This document shows positions 1 through 9,858 of a stretch of 64,000 nt of DNA, piece by piece. Each line of letters opens with the position of its first letter. The stretch's first letter is position 1. The position numbers and the translations under genes are program-made. A model generated the notes under the pieces. The model had not been told where the DNA came from. It made no database searches and saw only the letters and a program-made list of their open reading frames with translations. The DNA comes from Lasiosphaeria ovina. Lineage: Eukaryota; Ascomycota; Sordariomycetes; Sordariales; Lasiosphaeriaceae. The stretch lies in NCBI GenBank assembly GCA_033439765.1, contig JAULSN010000004.1:5032001-5096000 (forward strand), read 5' to 3'.

Positions 1-2605
1 AGTGTATAGGCTCGGATCAAAGTCGCAGCCGTAGGTGATGTTGGCGCGGATAGAGTCGTTCTGATGACATAGCATTAGTCAGTTCGTGGAAGCAGACCTG
101 GGGTAGTTAATCCACGCACCATAATCCACGGTGACTGCTCGCAGAAAGCAACCTCACGATGCGTCAGGGCGACCTTTCCATCGAAGAACGGGGTTTCGCC
201 AAGTAGAGCCTGCAACAGAGTCGACTTCCCCGAGGCTACCGGGCCGAGGACAAACACGACCTCGCCCGAGTTGACCTGGAAATTCACATTTCGCAGCACG
301 GGATCGCCTTCCCCGGCCCAGCCAAAGCTTCCATTTTGTACCGAGATACACACGCTTGTTGCTTCTAGATCGCCTCCCGCCGGCGCAGCGGCCTTTCCCG
401 ACACCTTCTCGCCATTTTGCACGTCGACGCTGCCTGAAGATTGGCTGAGCGCGTCGTCGCCAAAGGACCGCTTGTCATTGTGCGGCGGCGTCAGGAGAAA
501 GTCCTCGACTCGTTTCAAGCAGCCCAGGGCGGTCATGAACCCAATCAGCCCACCAAAGAATTTGAACAGCGGCTCGGCGACAAGCAGTAGCAGGGAAAGC
601 GACGTGAACATGCGCGTGGCGTCGAGCGAGGTGGCGTTGTTTTTGGCGACGGCGATGAAGGCGGCAAAGGTCACCACGGGCGAGAGCAGTTGGGGCACGA
701 ACCCTACAGTTTGACCGTTTGTTAGCCTTCTACGTTTTATGCCATAAATATTGCACTCTCGCCGGCGGCCACTTACCGATGGTGGCTGTAATGATGGATA
801 TAAGACGAAAGTTGCCCGCCGCGGCGAGCTCGTCTTGGCGGAGCTGGTTGAGGACGGCTGATACTTTCGATGTGAGATTCGTGATCTTGATGCCTTTCAT
901 TGAACCCAGCACCGATGATGTAACGGCTGGGATGCGGTTGTAAGCAATACGATCGCAGAAGACGGTCTGGGATATACGTACCGATCCGGGACTCGATCTT
1001 CTCGATCCACCTGATCTGGAATCGTGGTGTATAATTTGCGGCCACCACTGTTAGCCCCGTTGTGACTATTTCATGTTAGCTCGCCGTTTCAGGGTTGCTT
1101 GCTCAGGTAAAGTCTCTGCATCTCGGGGCTCTTACGCAGCGTCACGGCAATGGGCGCAACGCAGGCGACGCCAAGCTGTGTCTCGATCAGGTACGTTGCA
1201 ATGCCAACCTGGGCCACATTTGCCCAGAGCTCGTGCAGGTCCATAACCCCACGAGTGATGCGCTCGCAGTCAGCGCTCATCAGCGTCACAGTCTTGGCGT
1301 TGTTGGCCGCCGATACCTTCATTTCCATGGCCTTACGGAAGACGGTGGTGAGGAGCGTGCCCCGCGTCATGGCCATGAAGCGGCAGTGCCGGTGCCAGTA
1401 TACGGCGGTGCAGATCTGAAGCAGAGGTTAGGCCGCGAGGGAGTCGACCTGTTGAGTGAAAAGGGGCAAGTTCTTACCGCCATGCCCACGTAGATAAACA
1501 CAGATGCCCCAATCAGGCCGTAGCCTGTCTTCGCATCCTGGCTCTGGACCGGATCTCCCAGGTAGTCTAGCAGCCTCCTGACCATCAGCGGCTGGCACAT
1601 GGTAAAGGCCAAGAGGGCAAGTCTCGGCAATATCGGCAGCACAAGCGGCCACCACAGCAGTCGCAGCAGTGTTAGCTTAAGCGACTTCTGTTTCGGTTCA
1701 TCTAGAGGCAAATATCGTCAGCCATTCAGCCTCATAAAACGCAACCGATAGATCTGCACCGTACTCTTCGACCACAGTGCCCAGAAGCCATCGCTCAGCC
1801 CCTGCGACACCATGTCCGCGGTGATGGGATAAAGATGCTTCGGCGTGAGCAGGTGGCGGGCGCCAAAGAAGATGATTCCGTTGACCCACAGCAGCAAGCC
1901 CTGGCCGAACAGGCCGCTGGACTCCTCGGGGCTGCGGCCGCGGTAGTGGTCGAGGAAGAAGCGGCGCTTCCCGGCGGCCTCGAGCACCAGCAGCAGCGCC
2001 TTGAGCGCGAACGAGGCGGTGAACACGGGCCGTATCGCGGCGAGCCCCGGGAGGACCCCGACCCACAGCGTGCGCACCGTGGCGGCGTCCAGCAACAGAC
2101 TCGCGGCGAGGTAGGCCGTCAGCAGCAGCGACGGCCTCAGCGACTTGGCGTGCTCGACGTATGACAGGGGGAGCAGGGCCAGGCTCGCGGCCAGCGACAG
2201 CGCCGAGGCCGCGAGCGCCGTCCGTCGCGTCCCCCCTGGGGCTTGGCCATCGTGCTGCGTGGCCCAGAGGGCGAGGAGGGCCAGCTGCAGACAGGCGAAC
2301 ACGGCGATTGCGATCTGCGCAGCCTTTAGTCAGAATCATGTCCATTAATTACCCCGGCACCGAGGATCATGCACCACTTTGGCAGTCTGCAGTCTCAGAC
2401 CATCGACTTTGGCCGAGCGTTTGCGAAGGAGGACGATGCGCACCGGCGCGGCGAGGAGCACGGCAGCCGAGGGCGCGATTGAGAACAAATACTGCTCGAA
2501 TGCAAAAGTGAAATCAAAGTCGTCGCGGCAGCCGTGGACAATGGGCCCAAAGGCCGAATCGTCACAGCCGCCCGTGACGACGGCGGCGGACGCGTTGGAG
2601 TTCAT
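1..2605 (-). CDS. ABCC (MRP-type) ABC transporter, N-terminal part, cut by window edge
   Basis: ATP-driven exporter of the full-length ABCC class, expected in the plasma or vacuolar membrane. Seen: an N-terminal hydrophobic TMD0 region encoded by about 2605-1720, a first transmembrane domain to about 700, then nucleotide-binding domain 1 with Walker A GPVASGKST (219-245) and a Q-loop region ending in EQSPWIM. At least five introns interrupt it; the leftmost (about 61-110) starts GTGCGT and ends CATCAG, after which coding resumes as NDSIRANITYG and runs off the left edge. TMD2 and NBD2 lie outside. I prefer the start at 2605 (MNSNAS), just before the Cys-rich CDDSAFGPIVHGCRDDFDF segment typical of the family N-terminus; an upstream in-frame ATG at 2758 is possible. 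The substrate cannot be told. Confidence 0.88.
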
Positions 2606-3229
2606 GCTTGGAACGTGTCCCAAAACTTGATAACTTTGCTCATTCGACGAGGCGAAGTCGTTTGGTGCAAGCAAGAGATACGGAGGAAGTGACATGCGGG
2701 CTAAGGAGGCGGCTAGATTTAACTTTATTTGGAACAACCGCTGCAGTTGGCTAGGCACGCAAGTTTCACCTGCCTATTTTGGCTGTTGATAGCCGGAGTT
2801 TTGGCTGGGGCTAACTGGGATTTTTGGGGTAATTAGGTAGCATTTTGTATCTACTGTGGTATTGGTTGGTAGATTGTAAGGCAATGCCCGGCTACTTTAC
2901 CCCTTCTTTCGCTGAACTTGTTTCGGTTGCTTGTGGTGTGAAATTCGAATCATGGGGTGTCAGCTGGAACAAAACACGAGAAGGTTACATATGGTACGTT
3001 AACTTTCTTTCATGTCTTGTTAGTTTCCACGACGGCACGCGAATAAGTGGTCGGCTCCGTACGAGTTGCTCGGATAAGCGAGGTACTGAAGATGGAGCTC
3101 TGTAAGACGGTGGAAATGTTCCTAATATCCAAGTAATTACCCTTTGCCCCTGAGCTCTGCTGGACCACTCATCGAGACATATTCCCCATTCTACCCACGC
3201 ACCATCGCAATGCTCTACACGGCTACACT
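2606..3229. promoter_or_regulatory. Intergenic region upstream of the ABC transporter
   Basis: Gap between the 5' end of the ABC transporter gene and the 3' end of the Con-6 gene, both on the minus strand. It must hold the transporter promoter. I see no further gene or convincing repeat. Confidence 0.4.
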
Positions 3230-4081
3230 TACACCTCCCCCATGTCGTGCAGCTTCCTGCGGTCGCGGTCCTCGGCCTTCTCCGAGTCACGAGGATTTGT
3301 TGATGGCCGCCTTGTAGCCACCAGCACTTGCACACCAAAACTTGTCAGCCGTTTCTCCGCTTCCAAAGACCTCAAGATGGGTACAAACAACAAACAAGGA
3401 CGACTCAGGCGTTACTAGTGTTCTGCCTATAGTCGAACTCCCCGGCAGCCTCAGCCTCATCCTTGGCCTCAGCCATGGCCGTCGAATAGGCACTGCTATG
3501 ACTCACAGCCGACGGGTCCTGCGGGGTGGGGGTACGGCTCGTCTTCTTCATGGGTGTGGTCGGCGTAGCATGGAGCGTAGTCGCCGGGGCGTGGACCGTG
3601 GCGGTGGGCGCCGACTCGCTGCTTCCGCCCAAGTCGTGGCTGCGCGTCGACCTGCTCATGCCGTACGTCTGGTGCGCGCCTCCGGACGAGGACTGGACCG
3701 GCGCTTCGTGCATCATTCCCGATGCCGACGGCTGGTGCATAAAGGAGGATGACGACGACGACAGCGAGGCCCTGCCCATGTCCGAGGCGCTCTTCTTGAT
3801 GATGGGGCTCGTGTGCACGACCGCGGGCGTGGAGGCGGAGCCCATCTCGCCGTGCGACGCGCTCTTCTGGATGCCGCCCGACGAGCGCGTGGCGGGCATT
3901 ACTTTCGCTGTGGTTTCCACTTCGATGTCCTCGGCTTATTGTTCAGTGACGCGGTTGTTCCTCTCATGTCGACGCCAAACTCGTTCTCCAGGATCCCCCG
4001 GTCGCGCTGCTTGGCCTTTTCCGAAACCCGCGGGTTGGTGGCCGCCTTCAGGCCCCGCTTGCGATGTCCTGGGTCGGCCAT
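3230..4081 (-). pseudogene. Con-6 family protein with two Con-6 motifs, second one frameshifted
   Basis: Con-6 (conidiation-specific protein 6) family proteins are small and hydrophilic, linked to conidiation. Exon 1 starts MADPGHRKRGLKAATNPRV and reads on through SEKAKQRDRGILENEFG, a Con-6 motif. A short intron (about 44 nt, near 3938-3981) leads to a Ser/Thr/Ala-rich linker of about 170 residues, then a second intron near 3310-3410. The last exon encodes a second Con-6 motif, GGYKAAINN.PRDSEKAED, ending RRKLHDMGEV and TAA at 3230-3232. One extra base in the TTT run at 3296-3298 (AAA on the coding strand) breaks the second motif; removing it restores the consensus. Either a true frameshift or a homopolymer sequencing error. 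The long linker between the motifs is unusual for this family. Confidence 0.7.
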
Positions 4082-4384
4082 GACGAGCGGCGTTGATAAC
4101 TGACTGGGGTATAAGAAATGTATACGTGGAACGGCCGAGCAAGTTTCAAGGATCGAGGTTAGTTGCAGGAGTTCTCTTTTCTCTTGTCTGCATTAACTAT
4201 GGTTGGTTCTATATACTGAACCTGGCTTTCTCCCTTCCAGGCTGTGATCAACATCTGACGTGAATTCTCTGTTGTGCCAAAAGGACCTCAAGTCCGCAAA
4301 GCAATAACTCAAACTCAATGGAGTGCATCATTAAGTGGCAACTGCAAACTCAAACTCGGAACATGACGTCCGCTTTTGTAATTC

Positions 4385-5875
4385 TCAGTCCCCAACAAGG
4401 AGAACTCCTCCAAGTCCGTCATGGACGCACCACAGGAGGCCATCAAACTGCTCCGGCAGAACCGCATACGAGCAGTGCGACTGTCGCTCGGTCTGCGGGG
4501 AATAGATGACGCCGATGAACCTCTCGAGCCGCTTGTTCACCAGCGCCTACCTCGGCTCGTCGTTGCACCGTCCCGCCCTGAGATCCAGCACGAAGTTCTT
4601 GACGGCAGTGGCGTGCACGAGCTGCTCGTAGCTGTTGGGCAGCCCGGGCTTCACCTTCATCACGCGCATGTCTTCGTCCCACTTCCTTGCCGCTGCCACC
4701 GTTCCCGTTTACGTGCAACAGCCAATGGTCAGGGCTTACGCCTCCTTGCACAGCTGTCCAATGTTCAGGTGTCGTGCGTCGCCTACATGGCTATTGTGCA
4801 CCCAGACGATGGCCTTGGAACTCGCAGTGCTGGCTTCGGTGTTCGAGGACGCGCGCGAGCGTGTCGAACATGTGCGTGTCGCGGAGGTTCCACGACTAGT
4901 CGCGCGCGTGGTGCATTGCCCTATAGTAGCGCTCGGCATCTGTGTTTACACTGTGTTTCAGCCTCTCTTCTCCACGCCGGGGGTTGACTTACCTTTGACG
5001 AGCTGCGCATTCTGCTCGGCGCTGTGGAACTCGTCGCCGTCCCAGTTCGCTGCTGCATACTCGAGCCTCTTCGCCAGCAAGTTTTTCAGTATCCCGAGGG
5101 CATCGGCCTCGCACCCCTTGAAGCTCCTTGCGAGGGACTCGACGCCGTACTCGTGCGGCTCCTCGGCCCACATCATCAGCCTGCTGTAGCGGTCGCGGGC
5201 GACGTCAGCCACGGGGGGGTTGACGTGGCCGAGGTAGTCGACGACGGCGCACACCGACATACCCAGCGAGTACAGGTCGAGCCTGTAGAAGCCGATGGCC
5301 TCCGTCTTGGGGTCGCGCCCCGCGTTCCAGGCCCGCAGCCACTCGGTGAAGCGCTGCACCCCGGCGTTGCGCCCCATCCACGTCGGGAAGAGCAGAAAGG
5401 CGGGCTCGCGCCCGGCTGCCCTCGCCCGTGCCTCTGTCTCGACGCCCGCTCGAGGTCCTTGGCCAGGGCGGTAGCGCACGTATCGGTCGACTGCCTCGGC
5501 ATCGGGCCAGTCTGCCTCGACCGCCACGATGTTGAACCCGTGGTGCTCGATCATGTGCTGCGTGAGTAGGGCGCGGGCGGCGTAGAACTCGGACGTGCCG
5601 TGCGAAGCGTCACCGATGAGCAGGATCTTGGTGGGTGCGGTGCCGAAGCTGTCGAAATACCGCGCGAAGGCATCGCCCGTGGCGTCGATCGATGTGAATG
5701 GGGCCACATTGGCTCGGAGGAGGTTGATGGCGGGGTCTGACGTGTGTCTACTATACTTCGACGTGTTCGGTTTTGATGCCGATTCCTCATGGTGAAAGCC
5801 TCGTGTTGCATGCGCTGGTTTCTGTAAGAATGTACTCTTTGTGCAGCACGACATAGGAGCGCAGAGTGTCTGCAT
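4385..5875 (-). pseudogene. Erythromycin esterase-like protein, decayed
   Basis: Erythromycin-esterase (EreA/EreB-like) superfamily hydrolase. The 5' half is intact: GDASHGTSEFY carries the conserved His, VAVEADWPDA the conserved Glu, and FPTWMGRN follows. A normal intron (GTAAGT donor near 4997, acceptor near 4941) leads to ERYYRAMHH and SWNLRDTHMFDTLARVLEHR. Then come lesions: TAG at 4896-4898 between RD and SWNLRD, a one-base frameshift near 4830-4850 (the frame is recovered as KAIVWVHNSHVGDAR, with the family's HNSH motif), and TAG at 4547-4549 before ALVNKRLERFIGVIY. The C-terminal LPEQFDG block is recognisable and the frame ends at TGA 4385-4387. Both nonsense codons are explained by CAG to TAG. 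I chose the ATG at 5875 because upstream sequence lacks family similarity. No functional enzyme can be read from this copy. Confidence 0.82.
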
Positions 5876-7278
5876 AACAAGAAATCTAATAATGGGACTG
5901 GTGAGAAGTTTTTTATCAGCACTCTGGGAAACGGGCGGTGGCAACAGACAGGGAGGTGCACCACTAATATCCAGCAGATAGGGTCCTCCAGATTTCTTTC
6001 TGGCCGTGTGGACGCGTTGGAGACAAGTACGTGCTCTCCTGGTACCTAGCCTACCATGGTAGCGATCAGTTCCACATTTCCATCCAATCTCGTCATCTTG
6101 ACAATCGACACGAGTACTCCTCAAAGTTCAAGGCAACTTCTCCGCGCCAATTAATTACAGGGCTCTGTACCCTACATCATAATCATAGACAAAGCTGCGA
6201 AAATTCTGGGCTATGATTCTCTTTGATTATACAATTGGCTGCTTTTGCTTTTATATCTTCCAAGATAATCTCGGCCATCGCCATGATATGATCCATGAGG
6301 TAAATGTAGGTCTATGGCGAGGCCTAGGTACCTGGGTTCCAATCAACCAAGGTTATTGACGTGGTATTTATGTCTGGTAATTTTGTAATGGTTTCTCAAT
6401 ATGGAAAATCTGCCAACCAAGAGGTGGGGATTTATTTCACGTATGGACGCCAGTGTGCAAGACGCCCTCTCCGTCCCGGAATTAATCAGTTCTGAAAATT
6501 TCCTTGGCAGCTGCCTTCCAGCTGGCATGTTGTGGGATAACATAGTCCTGTCGTCGAGCTAATGTTTCTTTTGACTGACGTTTAGCTTCATGTCAGCTTG
6601 GTTGGGACTTGGGCAGTAGTTATTTGGGTCCTTTGCTTTGATACACCAACGATCAAGCCATGCGGCTGGAGTTCGCGCTACAGTTTTGTCGTCTACTCGC
6701 CTGCAGCTCGCAGGCCCAAGGATTCGTTCGACACGACCATCGATCTTCGAAAATGGGCCGAGGCCCGAGAACGTCAAGTGCCCAGTAAATCAGTGTAATT
6801 ACGTACAGTATCCTTGTACAGGCGCGGCCTTGCTGCCTTGATATCCAGCTCGTTAATTAGATGCCGGGCTTTCGCGGACAGAGTATCGAGACGCTCGTTC
6901 CGTGCGTCGTTCTCATTTCTCATTCTTTTCATATCGCTTTGCAGTCTCGGGATAGATTCTTTTGGATACCGACTGCTTGGTAGGTAGCTAGGCTAGCCAA
7001 GTATTCAACAGTTGTAAAAGTAATACATGTTTACAAAGCCCATTGGAAACCCCGTATTTTTCCATCAATTTCATCCCGTCCTGTTTCTTATAACGGGTAT
7101 TCCTTTAACATTTTTTTTCAGTCGGGCACAACTTGTGAAAAGAAAAATCTGCCCCGTCCCTCCTTTCCTTTCCCTTTACTTTTTCAGGTTCTTCATCTCC
7201 GAACTTTCTCGCCCTTACCACACCACAATTTCACCACACCCAAACCTACCACACAAGAATACGACACCATATTGCACG
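5876..7278. other. Intergenic region, no gene seen
   Basis: About 1.4 kb between the divergent esterase pseudogene and the small plus-strand gene at 7279. It is moderately AT-rich and holds a CCTAGGTACC-type palindromic motif near 6323. The last 150 bases are pyrimidine-rich with CACCACACC and ACCACACAAG stretches, as in a fungal core promoter or 5' UTR. I see no supported reading frame. Confidence 0.4.
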
Positions 7279-7941
7279 ATGGAGCCAACCCGGGATAAAC
7301 TCAACGGCCCCAAGATCGTCCGGATGCGGGGTTACCTGCAGCGCGTGCTGTGGGAGCGGAAGGATGAGTTGGCTCGTAAGCCAGCGCTACGGGCGCAGTA
7401 TGAGAGGTGTTTGCGGGTCGTAAACGAGCGCCTGAGGCGCGATATTGAGGAGAGATGGGTACGTATCGCCGGTTTCATTTCTACACATTGCTTCCAAACA
7501 CTCCTACCAAACAATGCCGAGCGAGGAGTACTACTCAAAGGTTGGCTGTGAATCAAACAGTTTGGGGAGTTACCTCACCTACACATCTATCTCCGTCTCT
7601 CGTCACCCCCCCCCCACCGCTCAATTCCCGCTCCCGTCAATTAGCTTCGCTCGCGTTGCCATTCCCCAGAGCATCGACGGGAGTCGACTACGCTTGAATA
7701 TGCGAGAGTGCCTTACTGACCTGCAAATTTTACATAGGTGAGACTGGAGGCAATCTCGGGAAAGCCCCGGCCCGTGCTGCTCGCCGAGCAGGCGGCGAAC
7801 AGAGCTGCTGTGCCGGAGGGCCAGCCGGCGGCCAAACTCGAGGACGGCCAGCAAACAGCTGAGCCCGAGGGTGAGGTCGCGGCTGAGCCTGAGGGCCAGC
7901 AAGGCGACGACGCAGAGGGGCCCGCCCCGGCCGCAAATTAG
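7279..7941 (+). CDS. Small hypothetical protein, two or three exons
   Basis: Unrecognised protein. Exon 1 (7279-7458) encodes a basic, helical 60-residue segment beginning MEPTRDKLNGPKIVRMRGYL. A GTACGT donor at 7459 and a TTTACATAG acceptor ending at 7737 keep phase 0. Exon 2 opens VRLEAISGKPRPVLLAEQ and continues as a Glu/Ala/Pro-rich tail (EGEVAAEPEGQQGDDAEG) to TAG at 7939-7941, giving 127 residues. The same frame stays open beyond this stop, still acidic (AAQEEEAPGRDGGGETQQPK), up to a perfect GTACGT donor at 8002. The TAG may therefore be a CAG to TAG change truncating a longer three-exon gene. The ATG lies just after a pyrimidine-rich leader. Confidence 0.55.
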
Positions 7942-8123
7942 GCGGCACAAGAAGAAGAAGCACCGGGCCGGGATGGCGGTGGGGAGACGCAGCAGCCAAA
8001 GGTACGTACCATGGATACATGTCATGTCGAGGACGGAAATCTCTGCGTCCGCATGCTTATAATTAGATGCTTTGACTAAAAGATAGTTTCACAGGCGCGC
8101 GATTGGGAATTTCCCTCTCCCCC

Positions 8124-8321
8124 CCGGCGCTTTTCCAATCACGCCTTCGCCCAAGTTCCGGTTGAGCTGAGATCCAAAAGCTCACCGAGAGGTTTTTAAA
8201 GCGCGGCTGGGAAGTTTGCTGTTGGCGGACTTCCTCCGGCGCTTTTCCAATCACGACCTTCCCCCATTTCGGTGGTCGGGCTGGGCAGACTTGTTCCGGC
8301 TCCGGCGCTTTTCCAATCAAG
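8124..8321. repeat. Three copies of an 18-bp CCAAT-containing motif
   Basis: The 18-mer CCGGCGCTTTTCCAATCA occurs at 8124, 8236 and 8302 in the same orientation, spaced 112 and 66 bp. Each copy contains a CCAAT core, the binding site of the fungal HAP/CBC complex. The spacers are dissimilar, so this is not a simple tandem array. It may be a regulatory cluster or the remains of a duplicated segment. Confidence 0.6.
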
Positions 8322-8878
8322 TCTCGCTTGCTTTGCACAACAACAAGGCGCCAACACAATACGGCTTTACCTTTTGATTCTGGCGGAACAGATACCGGCA
8401 GAGTACAGCGCTGATAGCTGTCCATCCGACGGTCGATGTGAAGCTTCGTATACTATGCTCCTGAGTCAACACAAGCAGGCGATGGATCGGTGAAACACTG
8501 AGCAGCATCAGTAATGGCGGGCAAGTAGAGCTTCCCTAGCTGCGATCCCCTCGATGCGCGTGCTAACCGTCATTTAGAGGGAAGGTATATGAGATAGGTT
8601 GTCTGACTGCACTAATGTATTGAGATTTCGAAACGAGACGCCACGACATTTCCACGGATATAGTCGGACATGGTACAATCGGGCGTGTAATTATCTAGAT
8701 TTGGGCGTTGAGCACTGTGGCGGGATATCATTTCATGCTGGTTTTCAAAAAGCTGCAAGGCCCGTGGTGATGGATTCTTGAAGTTTTCTTTTGCAAAGAG
8801 CTGCACTATATCAAATAAAAGAGCCTCGAAGGATTACACTCGTGTTTTGCGGAGACATCTAGATTCAGGCAGGCGGTG

Positions 8879-8896
8879 TTAGAGTTAGGGTTAGAG
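8879..8896. repeat. Short telomere-like TTAGGG stretch
   Basis: Reads TTAGAGTTAGGGTTAGAG: one perfect TTAGGG unit flanked by degenerate ones. Too short to be a telomere; it could be a chance match, an interstitial scar or a site for a telomere-repeat-binding factor. The rest of 8003-9167 shows no gene besides the CCAAT-motif cluster and the promoter of the next gene. Confidence 0.25.
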
Positions 8897-9167
8897 CCAA
8901 AAGCATGCCCTAATCCGCATAACTCGGAACTCAGGAATTGTCATCGGAGGGATAGTGTTCAAGTTTAATGCTAATTAATTAAGTGTCACCATATATCTCC
9001 GATTTTCCGAAAGATTCTATATCAAGGATCCGTGTTCCTTACATCACTGAACGTCTCCCGGTCTGACTTTCCAGATTCTCAGTCTCGACCAAGTCGATCT
9101 CCTTTTCCAGTTGTATTTGAAATTCCCGACAAACTATCAGAACCTAACCCAGTCCCGGCACACATCA

Positions 9168-9725
9168 ATGGAATTTGATCCCGCTAAACAGCCGGTACGA
9201 CTGGCCAGCTGGGACACCAGCCACAGCCAACGCATCTGGGCCGGCCAGTGGCCGGCCCGAAACGACTGGAAAGAAGGAGACATCGCCTTCCTCAAACCCG
9301 CCGCCGCCTTCACCGAGCAGGAGCGGGACATGTTGATGAGGCCGACAGCGGGGCGGCGGCGGCGGGACACGATCCCGGAAAAGGCCACAGACCACCCCGT
9401 CATCATCCTACGGCGGCTCTCGGAGAAGTCAACCCACGTTATGGTGGCCACCGTCTCGGTGTACAGATGCAGCGACGCCACCGGCTACACGCCGCCCTGG
9501 AAGCAGGAGTTCCACCGCCACAAGCTGCCGGAGGATTTCCGCGCGTTCGACGGGTGCGAGCGCTCTAGCACCGAGTACGAGCCCCTATATCTCCAGCACG
9601 GCTGCCACATGCCCAAGCCCCGGGCCTCGTGGGTGTACATCCACATCTGGGCCGTGCCCCTGACCGTCATCAGCGGCTTCAACAAGGCGCGGCACCTGCT
9701 GCGCAAGGGCTGTGCAGAGAATTGA
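9168..9725 (+). CDS. Hypothetical protein, intronless, 185 residues
   Basis: Single-exon frame starting MEFDPAKQPVRL; I use this ATG rather than one 57 bases upstream because the upstream residues are low quality. The pattern WKEGDIAFLKPA, then DHPVIILRRLSEK, then VMVATVSVY resembles a widespread family of small fungal proteins with a G-D-I-V...HPVVIL layout, perhaps an SH3-like barrel; I cannot name a function. The C-terminal third holds YLQHGCHMPKP and WVYIHIWAVPLTVISGF. No signal peptide and no strong membrane segment. Codon use is GC-rich like the neighbouring intact genes. The frame is long and clean, so a real gene is likely. Confidence 0.65.
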   Translation: MEFDPAKQPVRLASWDTSHSQRIWAGQWPARNDWKEGDIAFLKPAAAFTEQERDMLMRPTAGRRRRDTIPEKATDHPVIILRRLSEKSTHVMVATVSVYRCSDATGYTPPWKQEFHRHKLPEDFRAFDGCERSSTEYEPLYLQHGCHMPKPRASWVYIHIWAVPLTVISGFNKARHLLRKGCAEN

Positions 9726-9858
9726 GATTGGCATAACATATAAACTACAAGCAGTGGAAACAAGTGGTGCTGCCGCTGGTATTAACAACAATAAATCAGT
9801 CGACGGCTTCTCGCCGTCGCTTTCCACCCCCGTTCCTTTTATTTTACGATCTAGTTAA

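Noticed and set aside
8879..8896. Telomere-derived chromosome fusion point
   Set aside because: Only one perfect TTAGGG unit; far too short to support a fusion.
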